Shown here: in pieces, positions 8,209-15,152 of the stretch | How positions within the stretch are numbered: position 1 is the stretch's first letter | Layout: the number at the start of each line of letters is the position of its first letter | Assembly (NCBI GenBank): GCA_025928535.1 | Contig: JAICJJ010000005.1 | Location: 1 to 18,483, forward strand | Source: Thermomicrobiales bacterium | GTDB taxonomy: Bacteria > Chloroflexota > Chloroflexia > Thermomicrobiales > UBA6265 | DNA: 18,483 nt | Reading direction: 5' to 3' | The notes under the pieces: model-generated | Databases searched by the model: none | Told to the model about the DNA's origin: nothing | What the model saw: only the letters and a program-made list of their open reading frames with translations | Program-made: the position numbers and the translations under genes

Positions 8209-9408
8209 TCAGCGTTCGAGGCGGTCCACCCAGGTGGAGGGCGGCGTCGGCGCGCCATCGACGAGCACGTCGCGCAGCCAGGCGGCGGCGAGCGCCGTCC
8301 AGTCGGACAACTCGGCATAGAGGCCGTGGCTCGCGTCGGGGTACCAGAGCAGCGACCCGCGCTCGCCGGCGGCGGCCGCGAGTCGGAGCGCTTCGTTCGG
8401 CGGCACGACCAGATCGCGGCCGGCCCCGAGCACGAGCAGCGGCGTCACGAGGCGCGTGGCGTAGGGCGCAAGACTGAACGACGGGGCGAGATCGTAGAGC
8501 GCCTGGTAGCCGCCGACGCCGCTGGCGAGATGCGCCAGCAAGAGGCCGTTGGCGTAGGGGAGCCACGCCGGCGGGTCAAACGGCGGCGTGACGGCGACGG
8601 TCGCGCGCACCCGCCGATCGAGCGCGGCGGTGCGGACGGCCGGCACGGCGCCGAGGCTGAAGCCGACGAGACCGAGCCGACGCGCGTCGATCTGCCGTCC
8701 GAGCGGGTGCGTTTCGATGGCGGCGACAATGCCGTCGACGATATCGTCGCAATCGGCGGCGATCTCCGTGGTCAACATCGCTTCGCCGGTGCCGGGCCAA
8801 TCGAGCGCCAACAGCGCGACGCCTGCCGCGAGAAAGGCGTCGGCCCACCGAATCGTCTCTTCCTTGCTGGTCGACGAACCGTTCAGCACCACGGCCAGTG
8901 GCGCGGCTGGGGTCGTCGCCGCGGCGAGATAGGCGGGGAGGCGTTTGGCCCGCCAGGGAATGTCGAGCCCGTGGACCGTCGGCATCGTCGCCGGCAGGGC
9001 TTGCCGGAACAGCGCCGCCGACGACGCCCGAAGCGCGCGCAGCGTCTTCTGATCGTCGAGGGTCAGCCAGGTGGCGACATGGAAGGCGAGGGCGGCGTGG
9101 GCGCGAGACCGCGCCGAGTCGCGGGCGCGGCCGGCCCGCGCGAAATCGCGCGATTCGCCGAGCAAGCGTTGCCCGGCCCAACTCCAGGCCAGCGGCCAGC
9201 GGTCGATGGCGCGGACGCGCGAGAACGCGCCTGCGACCACCTCATCCGGCAGATTGAGCGTGGCGATGCGAATCTGGTCGAGGGGAGCGCGGTCGCCGCC
9301 GGCCAGCCGCAGCCAGGCATCCAGCCGGCGACGCGACAGCCGGCGCATGACTTGCCAGGCGAGACCTTCCCACCGCCAGCGGCGCGGTCCCATCGGCGGC
9401 GCGGTCAT
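8209..9408 (-). CDS. FrsA/DUF1100-like alpha/beta hydrolase
   Basis: A protein of about 399 residues. The first ~165 are helical and Arg-rich; the rest is a classical alpha/beta hydrolase. Key features are a nucleophile elbow G-F-S251-L-G, an oxyanion strand VVLNGSSTSKEE, an LDWPGTGEA loop, an acid at D332 (VLGAGRDLVVPP) and a histidine at H361 (DASHGLY). The catalytic triad therefore looks complete. The helical N-terminal extension plus C-terminal hydrolase resembles the FrsA/DUF1100 esterases and related C-C hydrolases; the substrate is unknown. I chose the ATG at 9408 because it overlaps the macro-domain stop as ATGA. A GTG at 9423 would add five residues. The gene is convergent with the CorA gene. 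Confidence 0.85.
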   Translation of the reverse strand: MTAPPMGPRRWRWEGLAWQVMRRLSRRRLDAWLRLAGGDRAPLDQIRIATLNLPDEVVAGAFSRVRAIDRWPLAWSWAGQRLLGESRDFARAGRARDSARSRAHAALAFHVATWLTLDDQKTLRALRASSAALFRQALPATMPTVHGLDIPWRAKRLPAYLAAATTPAAPLAVVLNGSSTSKEETIRWADAFLAAGVALLALDWPGTGEAMLTTEIAADCDDIVDGIVAAIETHPLGRQIDARRLGLVGFSLGAVPAVRTAALDRRVRATVAVTPPFDPPAWLPYANGLLLAHLASGVGGYQALYDLAPSFSLAPYATRLVTPLLVLGAGRDLVVPPNEALRLAAAAGERGSLLWYPDASHGLYAELSDWTALAAAWLRDVLVDGAPTPPSTWVDRLER

Positions 9409-10010
9409 GCCGGGCGGGGCCACGCTCGCTCGCGCGCCCGCCGCACCGCGGCGCGGGTTTCCGTCGCCTGTTCGTCGAAGCGGCAGGCGATGACGACGCG
9501 ATCGAGACGCAACGTCGAGCGGCGCAGCGCCGCCACCAACTCGTCGACGATGACGGTGATGAGCGCGCTGGCGTCGGTGCGGTCGGCTTCGACGCCCAGC
9601 AACGGCATGGCGATCGTGCGGAGCCGGGCCCGGTCGGCGGCGACGAGGGCCGCGCCAACGGCGCGGCGGACATGTTCGATGCGGGCGGTGTCGCCGAGCG
9701 AGCGGTGCACGACGGCGTGGATGACGGCGGCGATATGGCGCCGTTCGAGACCGGCGGCGCCGGTGACGATCGCCGCGCCGAGATCGAGCGGAGCCTGCGC
9801 CATCGCTTCCCGTTCGATCTCGGAGCCGCCGAGCGAACGCAAGCCGACCAGACCGGGCGCCAGAATGGCGCCCATCACGCCGCGGGCGTTGGCAGCCACG
9901 ACGATCCCCTCGACATCCTGCAGCAAGACATCGCCCGCAACGACGACGATCAGCGTGCGTCCGAAGCGCACGCCCGCATCCGGCTCCGCCGGGGGCGGCA
10001 ATTCCCGCAT
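9405..10010 (-). CDS. Divergent macro domain protein (ADP-ribose-binding type)
   Basis: A 201-residue protein. Residues 22-41 (IVVVAGDVLLQDVEGIVVAA followed by N41) match the macro-domain opening: a GD[IV] motif, a beta strand, and Ala-Ala-Asn. Residues 78-102 (LGAAIVTGAAGL, then VIHAVVH) match the second ligand-binding block and following strand. The loop after the Asn, usually glycine-rich (GGGV-like), is rearranged to ARGVMGAILAPG. Macro domains bind or hydrolyse ADP-ribose and related nucleotides. The longer upstream frame would overlap the anti-sigma gene. I therefore chose the ATG at 10010, which follows an AGGAC ribosome-binding sequence. The stop overlaps the hydrolase start (ATGA), so the two form one operon. 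Confidence 0.72.
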   Translation of the reverse strand: MRELPPPAEPDAGVRFGRTLIVVVAGDVLLQDVEGIVVAANARGVMGAILAPGLVGLRSLGGSEIEREAMAQAPLDLGAAIVTGAAGLERRHIAAVIHAVVHRSLGDTARIEHVRRAVGAALVAADRARLRTIAMPLLGVEADRTDASALITVIVDELVAALRRSTLRLDRVVIACRFDEQATETRAAVRRARERAWPRPA

Positions 10011-10059
10011 CGCTTGTCCTGCCCCTCGCGCTCCGTCTCCTCGTCCGCCTCCGCCATCG

Positions 10060-10090
10060 ATTGTACGCGGCGCGGGCGGTGGGCCGTCCA
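10060..10090 (-). promoter_or_regulatory. Probable promoter of the macro/hydrolase operon
   Basis: On the minus strand, TACAAT (10065-10060) matches five of six -10 positions. It lies 50 bases upstream of the macro ATG. A -35-like TGGACG (10090-10085) sits 19 bases further up and overlaps the palindrome at 10087-10100. Predicted initiation would be near 10053. Confidence 0.4.
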
Positions 10091-10100
10091 CCCGGGTGGA
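10087..10100. promoter_or_regulatory. Perfect 14-bp palindrome, operator candidate
   Basis: TCCACCCGGGTGGA reads identically on both strands. It lies in the 178-base non-coding gap between the anti-sigma and macro genes and overlaps the candidate -35 region of the macro/hydrolase operon, where a repressor site would be expected. No regulator gene is adjacent. Near-identical sequences at 8225-8238 and 17112-17125 fall inside coding sequence and encode Pro-Ser-Thr-Trp-type and Pro-Gly-Trp residues, so recurrence alone is weak support. Confidence 0.35.
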
Positions 10101-10127
10101 AATCGTCGGATGCCTGGCCTCGTCAAA

Positions 10128-10162
10128 CGAGCGGCGGGAGGATCGCCGCCTCCCGCCGTTCG
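10128..10162 (-). terminator. Hairpin terminator after the sigma/anti-sigma operon
   Basis: A 14-bp GC-rich stem (10128-10141 with 10149-10162, one G-T pair) closes a 7-base loop. It lies 27 bases after the anti-sigma stop in the minus direction. Read on the minus strand it is followed by TTTGACG, a short T-run. This fits a weak intrinsic terminator separating the anti-sigma gene from the macro operon. Confidence 0.5.
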
Positions 10163-10188
10163 CTTCCCTCGATTCGACGTCGTCCGGT

Positions 10189-11484
10189 TCAGGAAGCCGG
10201 ATCGGCCGGCGTGCCATCGTCCGGCGCGGGCGTCGGCGTGACGGACGCGGGATCGGGCGTCGCGGTGGCGGTCGGCACGGGCGTCGGCGTCGGCGGCACC
10301 GGCGCGACCGAGATCGACGCCGGCTTGCCATTTTGCCCGGCCGTCAGCGACACCTGCATCCGGCTGTCGCCGAAGCCGTTCGGCAGCGGCGGGAAGGTCG
10401 GGAAGGGGGTCGGCGTCGGCGGCCCGGCGTCGGCGGCCGGGGCCGTCGCGGTCGCGTCGGCGGCGCCCTGCCCGGGCTGCGCCTGGGGCGCATCGAGTTG
10501 CTGCTGATCGCCCGTTTGCTGGTCGCTCGCTGGCGCGATCGTCGGCTGCGCGCTTTCGTCGGGCGGCGGCGTCGCATCGGTCGGCGCGATGGTCGGCTGG
10601 ACGGCGGCATCGTACGTGCCGACGTCGCCGGAGCCGGAGTTCGCGTCGGCCACGCCGCCGTTGCCGGCGCTCGCGTCCGTAGGGGGCGCGGCATCGACTG
10701 CGCCGCTGAGCGGCTGGTTGGCGTCGGCGGGCTGCGCCGCCGCCTTCTGGCCGCTCTTGCCGCCTTTGTGCGCCGATTGCGCCAGGTCCATCGACTGCGG
10801 CGTGTCGCCTTGCGCCAATTGCGGCGCTTCCGTCGGAGCCGGCGGCACGTCGGTGGCGACCACGATCGCCGGCGGTTCGACCGGCGGCGCGTCGTTCACC
10901 GGCGCGACGGTCGGCGTCGGCGTTGGCGGCGCCTGGATGCTGACGGTGCGGGTCGCCGTCGGCGCCAGTTGAACCGGCCGGGTGGTCGCGACCGCGATGG
11001 CGACGGTCGTCGGCGCGGGCGGCTGCGTCGGCGGCAGGGTCGCATCCGGCGGCGCGGCGATGGAGTGGGGCGTCGGCGTCTGCGGGGCGAGCGCCACCGC
11101 GGCCGTAGTCGCCGTCTGGTCGGCGTCGGCCGGCGGCTTGAGCGCGAGCGAAACGGTGAAGGCCACGGCCGCGATCAGGACGAAACTGCTGACGACGGCC
11201 AGCGCCGGTCCGGAGGAAAAGCGCAAGCCGCCGAGCCAGGCGAGCGGCGAAAAGCCCGGATCGCCGCGCCGGATTTCGGCCAGGACGGTGCGGGACACCG
11301 CTGGGCTCGGCGGCAAAAATGGCAATCCGTGCAGATCGTGCGCCAGCGCTTCGGCCTGATGGGCGAACAACTGGCATTCGGGACAGGCGGCGAGATGCTC
11401 CTGCAAGGCGCGATGCTCGGCCGGCGGCAAGAGTTCGTCGAGGCGCAGCGAAAGGAGACGCTGGGCGCGGTCATGCGAGATCAC
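10189..11484 (-). CDS. Membrane anti-sigma factor (zinc type) with long Pro/Thr/Gln tail
   Basis: A protein of about 431 residues. The N-terminus carries a zinc-binding anti-sigma signature H30-x3-C34-x2-C37 (HLAACPEC). A single membrane helix follows at ~93-115 (ALAVVSSFVLIAAVAFTVSL). The remaining ~315 residues are extracytoplasmic and low in complexity, rich in Pro, Thr, Ala, Gln and Asp with repeated T-P-T-P. They end in a small conserved-looking stretch (GFGDSRMQVSLTAGQNGKPA) before a final P/T run. The GTG at 11484 overlaps the sigma stop as GTGA and follows a GGGGAG ribosome-binding site, so I prefer it over the TTG at 11499. Such proteins hold their ECF sigma factor at the membrane until a signal releases it. 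What the tail senses is unknown. Confidence 0.82.
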   Translation of the reverse strand: MISHDRAQRLLSLRLDELLPPAEHRALQEHLAACPECQLFAHQAEALAHDLHGLPFLPPSPAVSRTVLAEIRRGDPGFSPLAWLGGLRFSSGPALAVVSSFVLIAAVAFTVSLALKPPADADQTATTAAVALAPQTPTPHSIAAPPDATLPPTQPPAPTTVAIAVATTRPVQLAPTATRTVSIQAPPTPTPTVAPVNDAPPVEPPAIVVATDVPPAPTEAPQLAQGDTPQSMDLAQSAHKGGKSGQKAAAQPADANQPLSGAVDAAPPTDASAGNGGVADANSGSGDVGTYDAAVQPTIAPTDATPPPDESAQPTIAPASDQQTGDQQQLDAPQAQPGQGAADATATAPAADAGPPTPTPFPTFPPLPNGFGDSRMQVSLTAGQNGKPASISVAPVPPTPTPVPTATATPDPASVTPTPAPDDGTPADPAS

Positions 11485-12131
11485 TGCCCATCTCCCCAAT
11501 CGCCTTCGGCGCTCAAGGCCGGCGCGGCGTTTTTCGCGGGCTCATACGCTTCCGCAAACGCCTTGCGGGCCCGAAACAAGCGGAGTTTCGCCGCATTTTC
11601 GGTGATGCCGAGCGCGCCAGCCGTTTCCGCCAACGAAAGCCCCTGGTAGTGCCGCAACAAGAGCGCGGCCGCGTAATGCTGCGGCAGTTTCGCGAGCGCC
11701 TGCTGAATGTCCTGCCGCCGCCCGACGATCCCCTCGACCGCGTCGCCGCCGGCATGATCGTGACCCGCGAGAAACGGGATCCACTGCACGATCTTCCGGC
11801 GGCGCAAGTGGCTGATCGCGGTGTTGGTGGCGATGCGATAGAGCCACGGTTTGAACGCCAGATCGGGCCGGGTGCCGGGCAAGGCATTGTACGCCTTGAT
11901 GAAGGCGTCTTGCGTCAGGTCTTCGGCAACCGCCCGATCCCCCACCATGCGGTGGAGGTAGTTGAGGATCGGGGCCTGGTAGGTCTCGAACAGTCGAGCG
12001 AAGGCGACCTGGTCGCCCGCACGGGCACGCCCGACGAGATCGGCGTCGTCTGCCGCCAAGATTCGACTCCCGCGGCGCGGCGCGACGGTTGCGCCGATGC
12101 CCGCTGTCGTCCATGTGAGCGTCATTTCCAT
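11481..12131 (-). CDS. ECF-type RNA polymerase sigma factor (sigma-70 family)
   Basis: A protein of about 216 residues, typical for ECF sigma factors. Region 2 spans residues ~29-112 (DLVGRARAGDQVAFARLFE, then DLTQDAFIKAYNAL and FKPWLYRIATNTAISHLRRR), which binds core polymerase and the -10 element. Region 4 spans ~143-195 (QQALAKLPQHYAAALLLRHY, then LSLAETAGALGITENAAKLR), the helix-turn-helix that reads the -35 element. The ATG at 12131 has GAGGAG 14 bases upstream; the ATG at 12125 is an alternative. The frame is open further upstream but that part is Arg-rich and unlike the family. The gene is directly followed by its cognate anti-sigma gene with a 4-base overlap, the classic arrangement. 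The regulon is unknown. Confidence 0.9.
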   Translation of the reverse strand: MEMTLTWTTAGIGATVAPRRGSRILAADDADLVGRARAGDQVAFARLFETYQAPILNYLHRMVGDRAVAEDLTQDAFIKAYNALPGTRPDLAFKPWLYRIATNTAISHLRRRKIVQWIPFLAGHDHAGGDAVEGIVGRRQDIQQALAKLPQHYAAALLLRHYQGLSLAETAGALGITENAAKLRLFRARKAFAEAYEPAKNAAPALSAEGDWGDGQ

Positions 12132-12232
12132 CCCGGCAGCTTCGCTCCTCTCCGCACCTCTAACGCCCCAGCCGCGGCGAAGGTTTCGCCGCCGTCGAAA
12201 CGTCGGGTGCGGGGCTGCCGGGAACATCTCGC

Positions 12233-12262
12233 AGGATACCAGAAGCCTCCGCCCACGGTTCC
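12233..12262 (-). promoter_or_regulatory. Candidate promoter of the sigma/anti-sigma operon
   Basis: Minus strand. An extended -10 TGGTATCCT ends at 12233. GGAAC (12262-12258), the common ECF -35 core, lies about 16-18 bases upstream and forms one half of the palindrome at 12258-12271. This would allow autoregulation by the encoded ECF factor, a known pattern in the family. The leader would be ~100 nt and contains a small hairpin (12175-12191). Confidence 0.3.
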
Positions 12263-12271
12263 ACGTGGAAC
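12258..12271. promoter_or_regulatory. parS-like palindrome (GTTCCACGTGGAAC)
   Basis: A perfect 14-bp inverted repeat in the 166-base gap between the sigma gene and the YihY gene. The chromosomal parS consensus TGTTNCACGTGNAACA contains this exact core. Only the two outermost bases differ here (G and G), giving 14 of 16. parS is bound by the CTPase ParB in chromosome segregation. No parA/parB genes are in the window. The alternative is an ECF -35 half-site that happens to be palindromic. Confidence 0.5.
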
Positions 12272-12297
12272 GATGGCCGGGGCGGTCGGCCGCGGGC

Positions 12298-13362
12298 TCA
12301 GGCGCGGGCGCGCCGGCGCCAACTGGCGATGGCGGCCAACCCGATCACCGCGTAGCCGAGCAACCGGTTCGTCCGACGGGAGGCGGGAGCCGCGTCGCTC
12401 CGCGGTGGAGCGACCGCTCGCGTCGCCTCCGAGTCACCGCCCTCGCCCTTGTCGAGCGCGGCAGCGCCGAGTTCGGCTCCCTGGCGGGGGCGCGCGGCGA
12501 TCTGCGCTTGCGCTTTCGGCGAATGCGCCCGGGCCAGCACCGAGTTGAGCTCGCCGCCGATGAGGAGGATCAGCGCCATGACGTAAAACCAGAAAATGAA
12601 CGCCAGCATGCCGCCGAGGATGCCGTAGGCGGTGACATAACCGGCGGCAAAGCGGAAATAGAACTGGAGGACGAGGGTCGCCACGATCCAGCAGACGACC
12701 GCCAGCACCGAGCCGGGCGTCAGCCATTTGAACGGCGCCTTGACGTTCGGGGCGGCCCAGTAGAAGACGGCGACGCCGACGATCAGCAATACGGGACTCA
12801 GGACGATCCGCAACACGCCCCAAACGCCGTTCCAGGCCGACCCGAGGCCGAAAAGGGCGGCGATGGCGCCGCCGATCGAATTGCCGAGGATCAACAGGAG
12901 CGACGCCACAGCGAACGCCAGCCCGACGCCGATCGTCAACGCGAGCGAGATGCCGGTCGTTTTCCACCACGGCCGCGTTTCCTTGACGTCGAAGGCCACG
13001 TTCAGCGCTTTCATCAGCGAAGAAACGCCGTTCTTGGCGCCCCAGATCGCCAGCACGAGGCCGATCGACAAGATGCCGCCCGATTGGCTCTGAATCACGT
13101 TTTCGATCGGGCCGCGCAACACCATCGCCGTCTGCCGGGGCAAGCCGGAGCGGGTGAACAACCAGTCGGTGATATTGGCCATGGTGACGCCGAACGCATG
13201 ACCGATCGCGACCGACAGCGCGGTCAGGAAGATGAGGAGGGGAACGATCGCGAAGATGACGTTGTAGGCGACCTCGGCCGCGGCGCCTTGCAGGTCGTCG
13301 TCGAGAAAATCGCGCGCCGTCGCCTTGACCGTTTCGATGACATCGACATCGCCGATCTTCAC
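12298..13362 (-). CDS. YihY/UPF0761 family inner membrane protein (RNase BN-like)
   Basis: A protein of about 354 residues with at least six membrane segments (near 32-55, 97-117, 137-158, 188-206, 218-240 and 244-269). It has the family hallmark Y-G-I-L-G-G-M-L-A-F-I-F-W-F-Y at 246-260, followed by L-I-G-G-E-L-N. An early A-A-E-V-A-Y-N-V-I-F-A stretch at ~28-38 also fits. The C-terminal ~75 residues are hydrophilic, then a last short hydrophobic segment and an Arg-rich end. I chose the GTG at 13362 because GAGGAGG lies 11 bases upstream and the alignment-like region begins there. The longer frame overlaps the divergent gene. The family was historically named RNase BN, but that activity belongs to another protein; its true function is unclear. 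Confidence 0.85.
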   Translation of the reverse strand: MKIGDVDVIETVKATARDFLDDDLQGAAAEVAYNVIFAIVPLLIFLTALSVAIGHAFGVTMANITDWLFTRSGLPRQTAMVLRGPIENVIQSQSGGILSIGLVLAIWGAKNGVSSLMKALNVAFDVKETRPWWKTTGISLALTIGVGLAFAVASLLLILGNSIGGAIAALFGLGSAWNGVWGVLRIVLSPVLLIVGVAVFYWAAPNVKAPFKWLTPGSVLAVVCWIVATLVLQFYFRFAAGYVTAYGILGGMLAFIFWFYVMALILLIGGELNSVLARAHSPKAQAQIAARPRQGAELGAAALDKGEGGDSEATRAVAPPRSDAAPASRRTNRLLGYAVIGLAAIASWRRRARA

Positions 13363-13525
13363 GGTCGCCGCAACCTCCTCGCGCGCTGCCCCAGCGCCTG
13401 TGTCGAAACACCGTCGCGGCGCCGCAGTAGCAATCGACGTACCATCCGCCCGACGCGGCTCGCCGCATGCGACGCGGCGCAGTGGCCGCCATATCGACGG
13501 CGAACCTGGCAGCGGGAGGCTCTTC

Positions 13526-13999
13526 ATGTCGAACGCGCCCGAGCGTGGCGATCCGGCCGAAGCGGGCGAGACGCGGATCGCGCCGTGGGACGACGACCGC
13601 GTCGCGCGGATCGTGGCGACCGGCGAAACGCCGCGCGACGCCATCCTTGCCGGCTTGCGCGGCGTCGTCGCGCTGGCGACCGGCCGCGCGCAACCGCCGC
13701 CCGCCGACGAGGTGACGATTGCGGCGCCGATTCAGGGAACCGGCTCCAACCTCGCGGCGCTGTTCGCGGCGCTGGCCGACGATCTGCTCGACCAGTTGAC
13801 GGCGCTCGGCGGCGGGTTCGGCCGGGTCCGGCTCGACGGGCTGCTGCGCACCGACGACGGTGGCTGGACCGCCTGGGGCTACCTACTTGGCCAATCGGCG
13901 ACTGGCGACATCATCCCGCTCGCGCGGCACGGCGCGGCCGACCTGGAAGACGATCAGGGTGGCGCCCGGATCCGCTGCGCGTTCGAGCGGCGAGGCTGA
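13526..13999 (+). CDS. Hypothetical protein, archease-like fold suspected
   Basis: A 157-residue soluble protein. GGGAGG lies 7 bases before the ATG at 13526, so the start is well supported. Order of elements: an acidic N-terminus, W21-D-D-D-R followed by a strand and G-E-T-P-R-D-A-I-L-A-G-L (33-44), and a strand plus helix at 62-95 (LAALFAALADDLLDQL). It then has strands at 99-106 and 113-121 and an ending strand pair at 128-155. This order of strands and helices, and the D-x-A-...-G-E-T-x-x-D-A opening, resemble archease, the small activator of the RNA ligase RtcB. The usual His-Thr-Ala-Asp is not intact (His missing) and no rtcB is nearby. The gene is followed after 3 bases by another small gene, probably one operon. 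The archease call is tentative. Confidence 0.75.
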   Translation: MSNAPERGDPAEAGETRIAPWDDDRVARIVATGETPRDAILAGLRGVVALATGRAQPPPADEVTIAAPIQGTGSNLAALFAALADDLLDQLTALGGGFGRVRLDGLLRTDDGGWTAWGYLLGQSATGDIIPLARHGAADLEDDQGGARIRCAFERRG

Positions 14000-14002
14000 G
14001 CG

Positions 14003-14365
14003 ATGCCGCCGTTGGAGCCGTTGCGGGTCGATCTCCTGCCGGAGCGCAATGTCCTTCGCTTCGTCGCCGGGCCGGGCGAGCCGGGGGAGGCGATCCCGGC
14101 CGACGCGACGATCGATGTCGGCGAACGGGGGGCGCTGCTCGGCATCGAACTGCGGCCGGACGCCGCGCTCGCCGCGCTTTGGCCCGAACACGACGAGGCG
14201 GACGCGGTCTATCTGGCGATCGCGCCGGAAATGAGCGGGCCGCACGACCGCAGCGTCGCAGCCACGGTCGATCTGCGGCCGGGGCCGGACGGCGTGCTCG
14301 TCGCGGTCGATCTGCCGCGCCGCGGCGCCGGCTACGAGATCACCTATCCCAGCGGCAACCAGTGA
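14003..14365 (+). CDS. Small protein with two DUF2283-like repeats
   Basis: A 120-residue protein starting 3 bases after the archease-like gene, so co-transcribed. I see an internal duplication. Residues 16-50 run N-V-L-R-F ... A-T-I-D-V-G-x-x-G-A-L-L-G-I-E-L, and residues 68-104 run D-A-V-Y-L-A-I ... A-T-V-D-L-x-x-x-x-D-G-V-L-V-A-V-D-L. Both halves follow the DUF2283 pattern, in which a D-x-L-Y-I strand is followed by V-D-x-D-x-x-G-x-L-V-G-I-E-I. No catalytic motif is visible. The function is unknown; small beta-rich proteins of this kind are often encoded alone. The following 153 bases (14366-14518) are non-coding apart from a possible -10 (TAGCAT, 14438-14443). Confidence 0.7.
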   Translation: MPPLEPLRVDLLPERNVLRFVAGPGEPGEAIPADATIDVGERGALLGIELRPDAALAALWPEHDEADAVYLAIAPEMSGPHDRSVAATVDLRPGPDGVLVAVDLPRRGAGYEITYPSGNQ

Positions 14366-14518
14366 TGGACGCGGAGCCGGCCGGTCGGGCTGGCGACAGA
14401 CGGCAATGCCGATGACGACGCCGCGGCGTCCAACGTGTAGCATGGCGATGCAACCGCGCTCCGAGCGCCCTGGGCGACCGCGGCGCCAACGGACCGACCG
14501 GCGGAGGGCGACGACGAC

Positions 14519-15022
14519 ATGGACGGCGAGCGGTTCGACGCGGCGGTGAAGCGGGCGACGATCACTTCGCGGCGGGGCGTCCTCGGGCTGGCCCTCGGCG
14601 GCGCCCTGGCCGGCTCCGGCGGGAAGGCGAGCGCCGCAACGTGCCAGAAACCTTGCGGCCCCTGCCGACACTGCAAGCATGGCCGTTGCCGCGTGAAGCC
14701 GAACGGGAGCGCCTGCGGCTCCGGCAACGTCTGCCGGCTCGGCGTCTGCGTGATGGCGGGAGCCTGCTCCGAACCAGCGGACTACTGCCACGCCGTCAAC
14801 GTGTGCGGGCCGATCGCCAACGACTGCCGCTGCTTTGCCACGTTCAGCGGATCGTCGATCTGCGGCGAAATCGGGATCACCTGCAACGTCGTCGGATGCA
14901 CGAGCGACAGTCAGTGCGGGCCCGGCGAGGCCTGCGTGTTCGGCGCCGGCGGCTGCGGCGTCCCTTGCCCGGGCAACGGCTATGGCTGCGTCGTCGGATG
15001 TCCCGTCCAGCCTCCCAAGTAG
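14519..15022 (+). CDS. Tat-exported cysteine-rich protein
   Basis: A 167-residue protein. GGAGGG lies 11 bases before the ATG. The N-terminus is a twin-arginine signal: S-R18-R19-G-V-L-G-L-A-L-G-G, then a small-residue stretch and an A-S-A cleavage site near residue 39. The mature ~127 residues contain 22 cysteines, arranged as C-x3-C-x2-C-x2-C-x4-C and then many spaced pairs (CGSGNVCRLGVC; CGPGEACVFGAGGCGVPC). This implies a disulfide-rich extracytoplasmic protein or a metal-binding one. Proteins beginning M-D-x-x-R-F-D with SRR and Cys-rich tails are, from memory, common in Thermomicrobia-type Chloroflexota. The function is unknown. The 130 bases after it (15023-15152) hold no gene I can support. 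Confidence 0.85.
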   Translation: MDGERFDAAVKRATITSRRGVLGLALGGALAGSGGKASAATCQKPCGPCRHCKHGRCRVKPNGSACGSGNVCRLGVCVMAGACSEPADYCHAVNVCGPIANDCRCFATFSGSSICGEIGITCNVVGCTSDSQCGPGEACVFGAGGCGVPCPGNGYGCVVGCPVQPPK

Positions 15023-15152
15023 GGCGCTGACTCCCTCGACGATCCCGGCGGCCGCGGGAGTGGGAAACGCGACGAGAGCGCTGGCCCATGGCGTGCTACG
15101 CCTGCGGCGACGGCGAGCGACAGCGCTCGCCGGCCATTGAAGGAGGATCGCC

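Noticed and set aside
8326..11649. An 1107-codon open frame on the plus strand
   Set aside because: It runs antisense to three recognised minus-strand genes and is Arg/Gly-rich throughout without domains.
12175..12191. A small hairpin (CGGCGAA/TTCGCCG arms) in the sigma gene leader
   Set aside because: Short, common in GC-rich DNA, and without a T-run or other sign of a riboswitch or attenuator.
14364..14414. A 16-codon open frame starting at the overlap with the DUF2283-like stop (TGATG)
   Set aside because: No ribosome-binding site beyond the overlap and too short to show any conserved feature.
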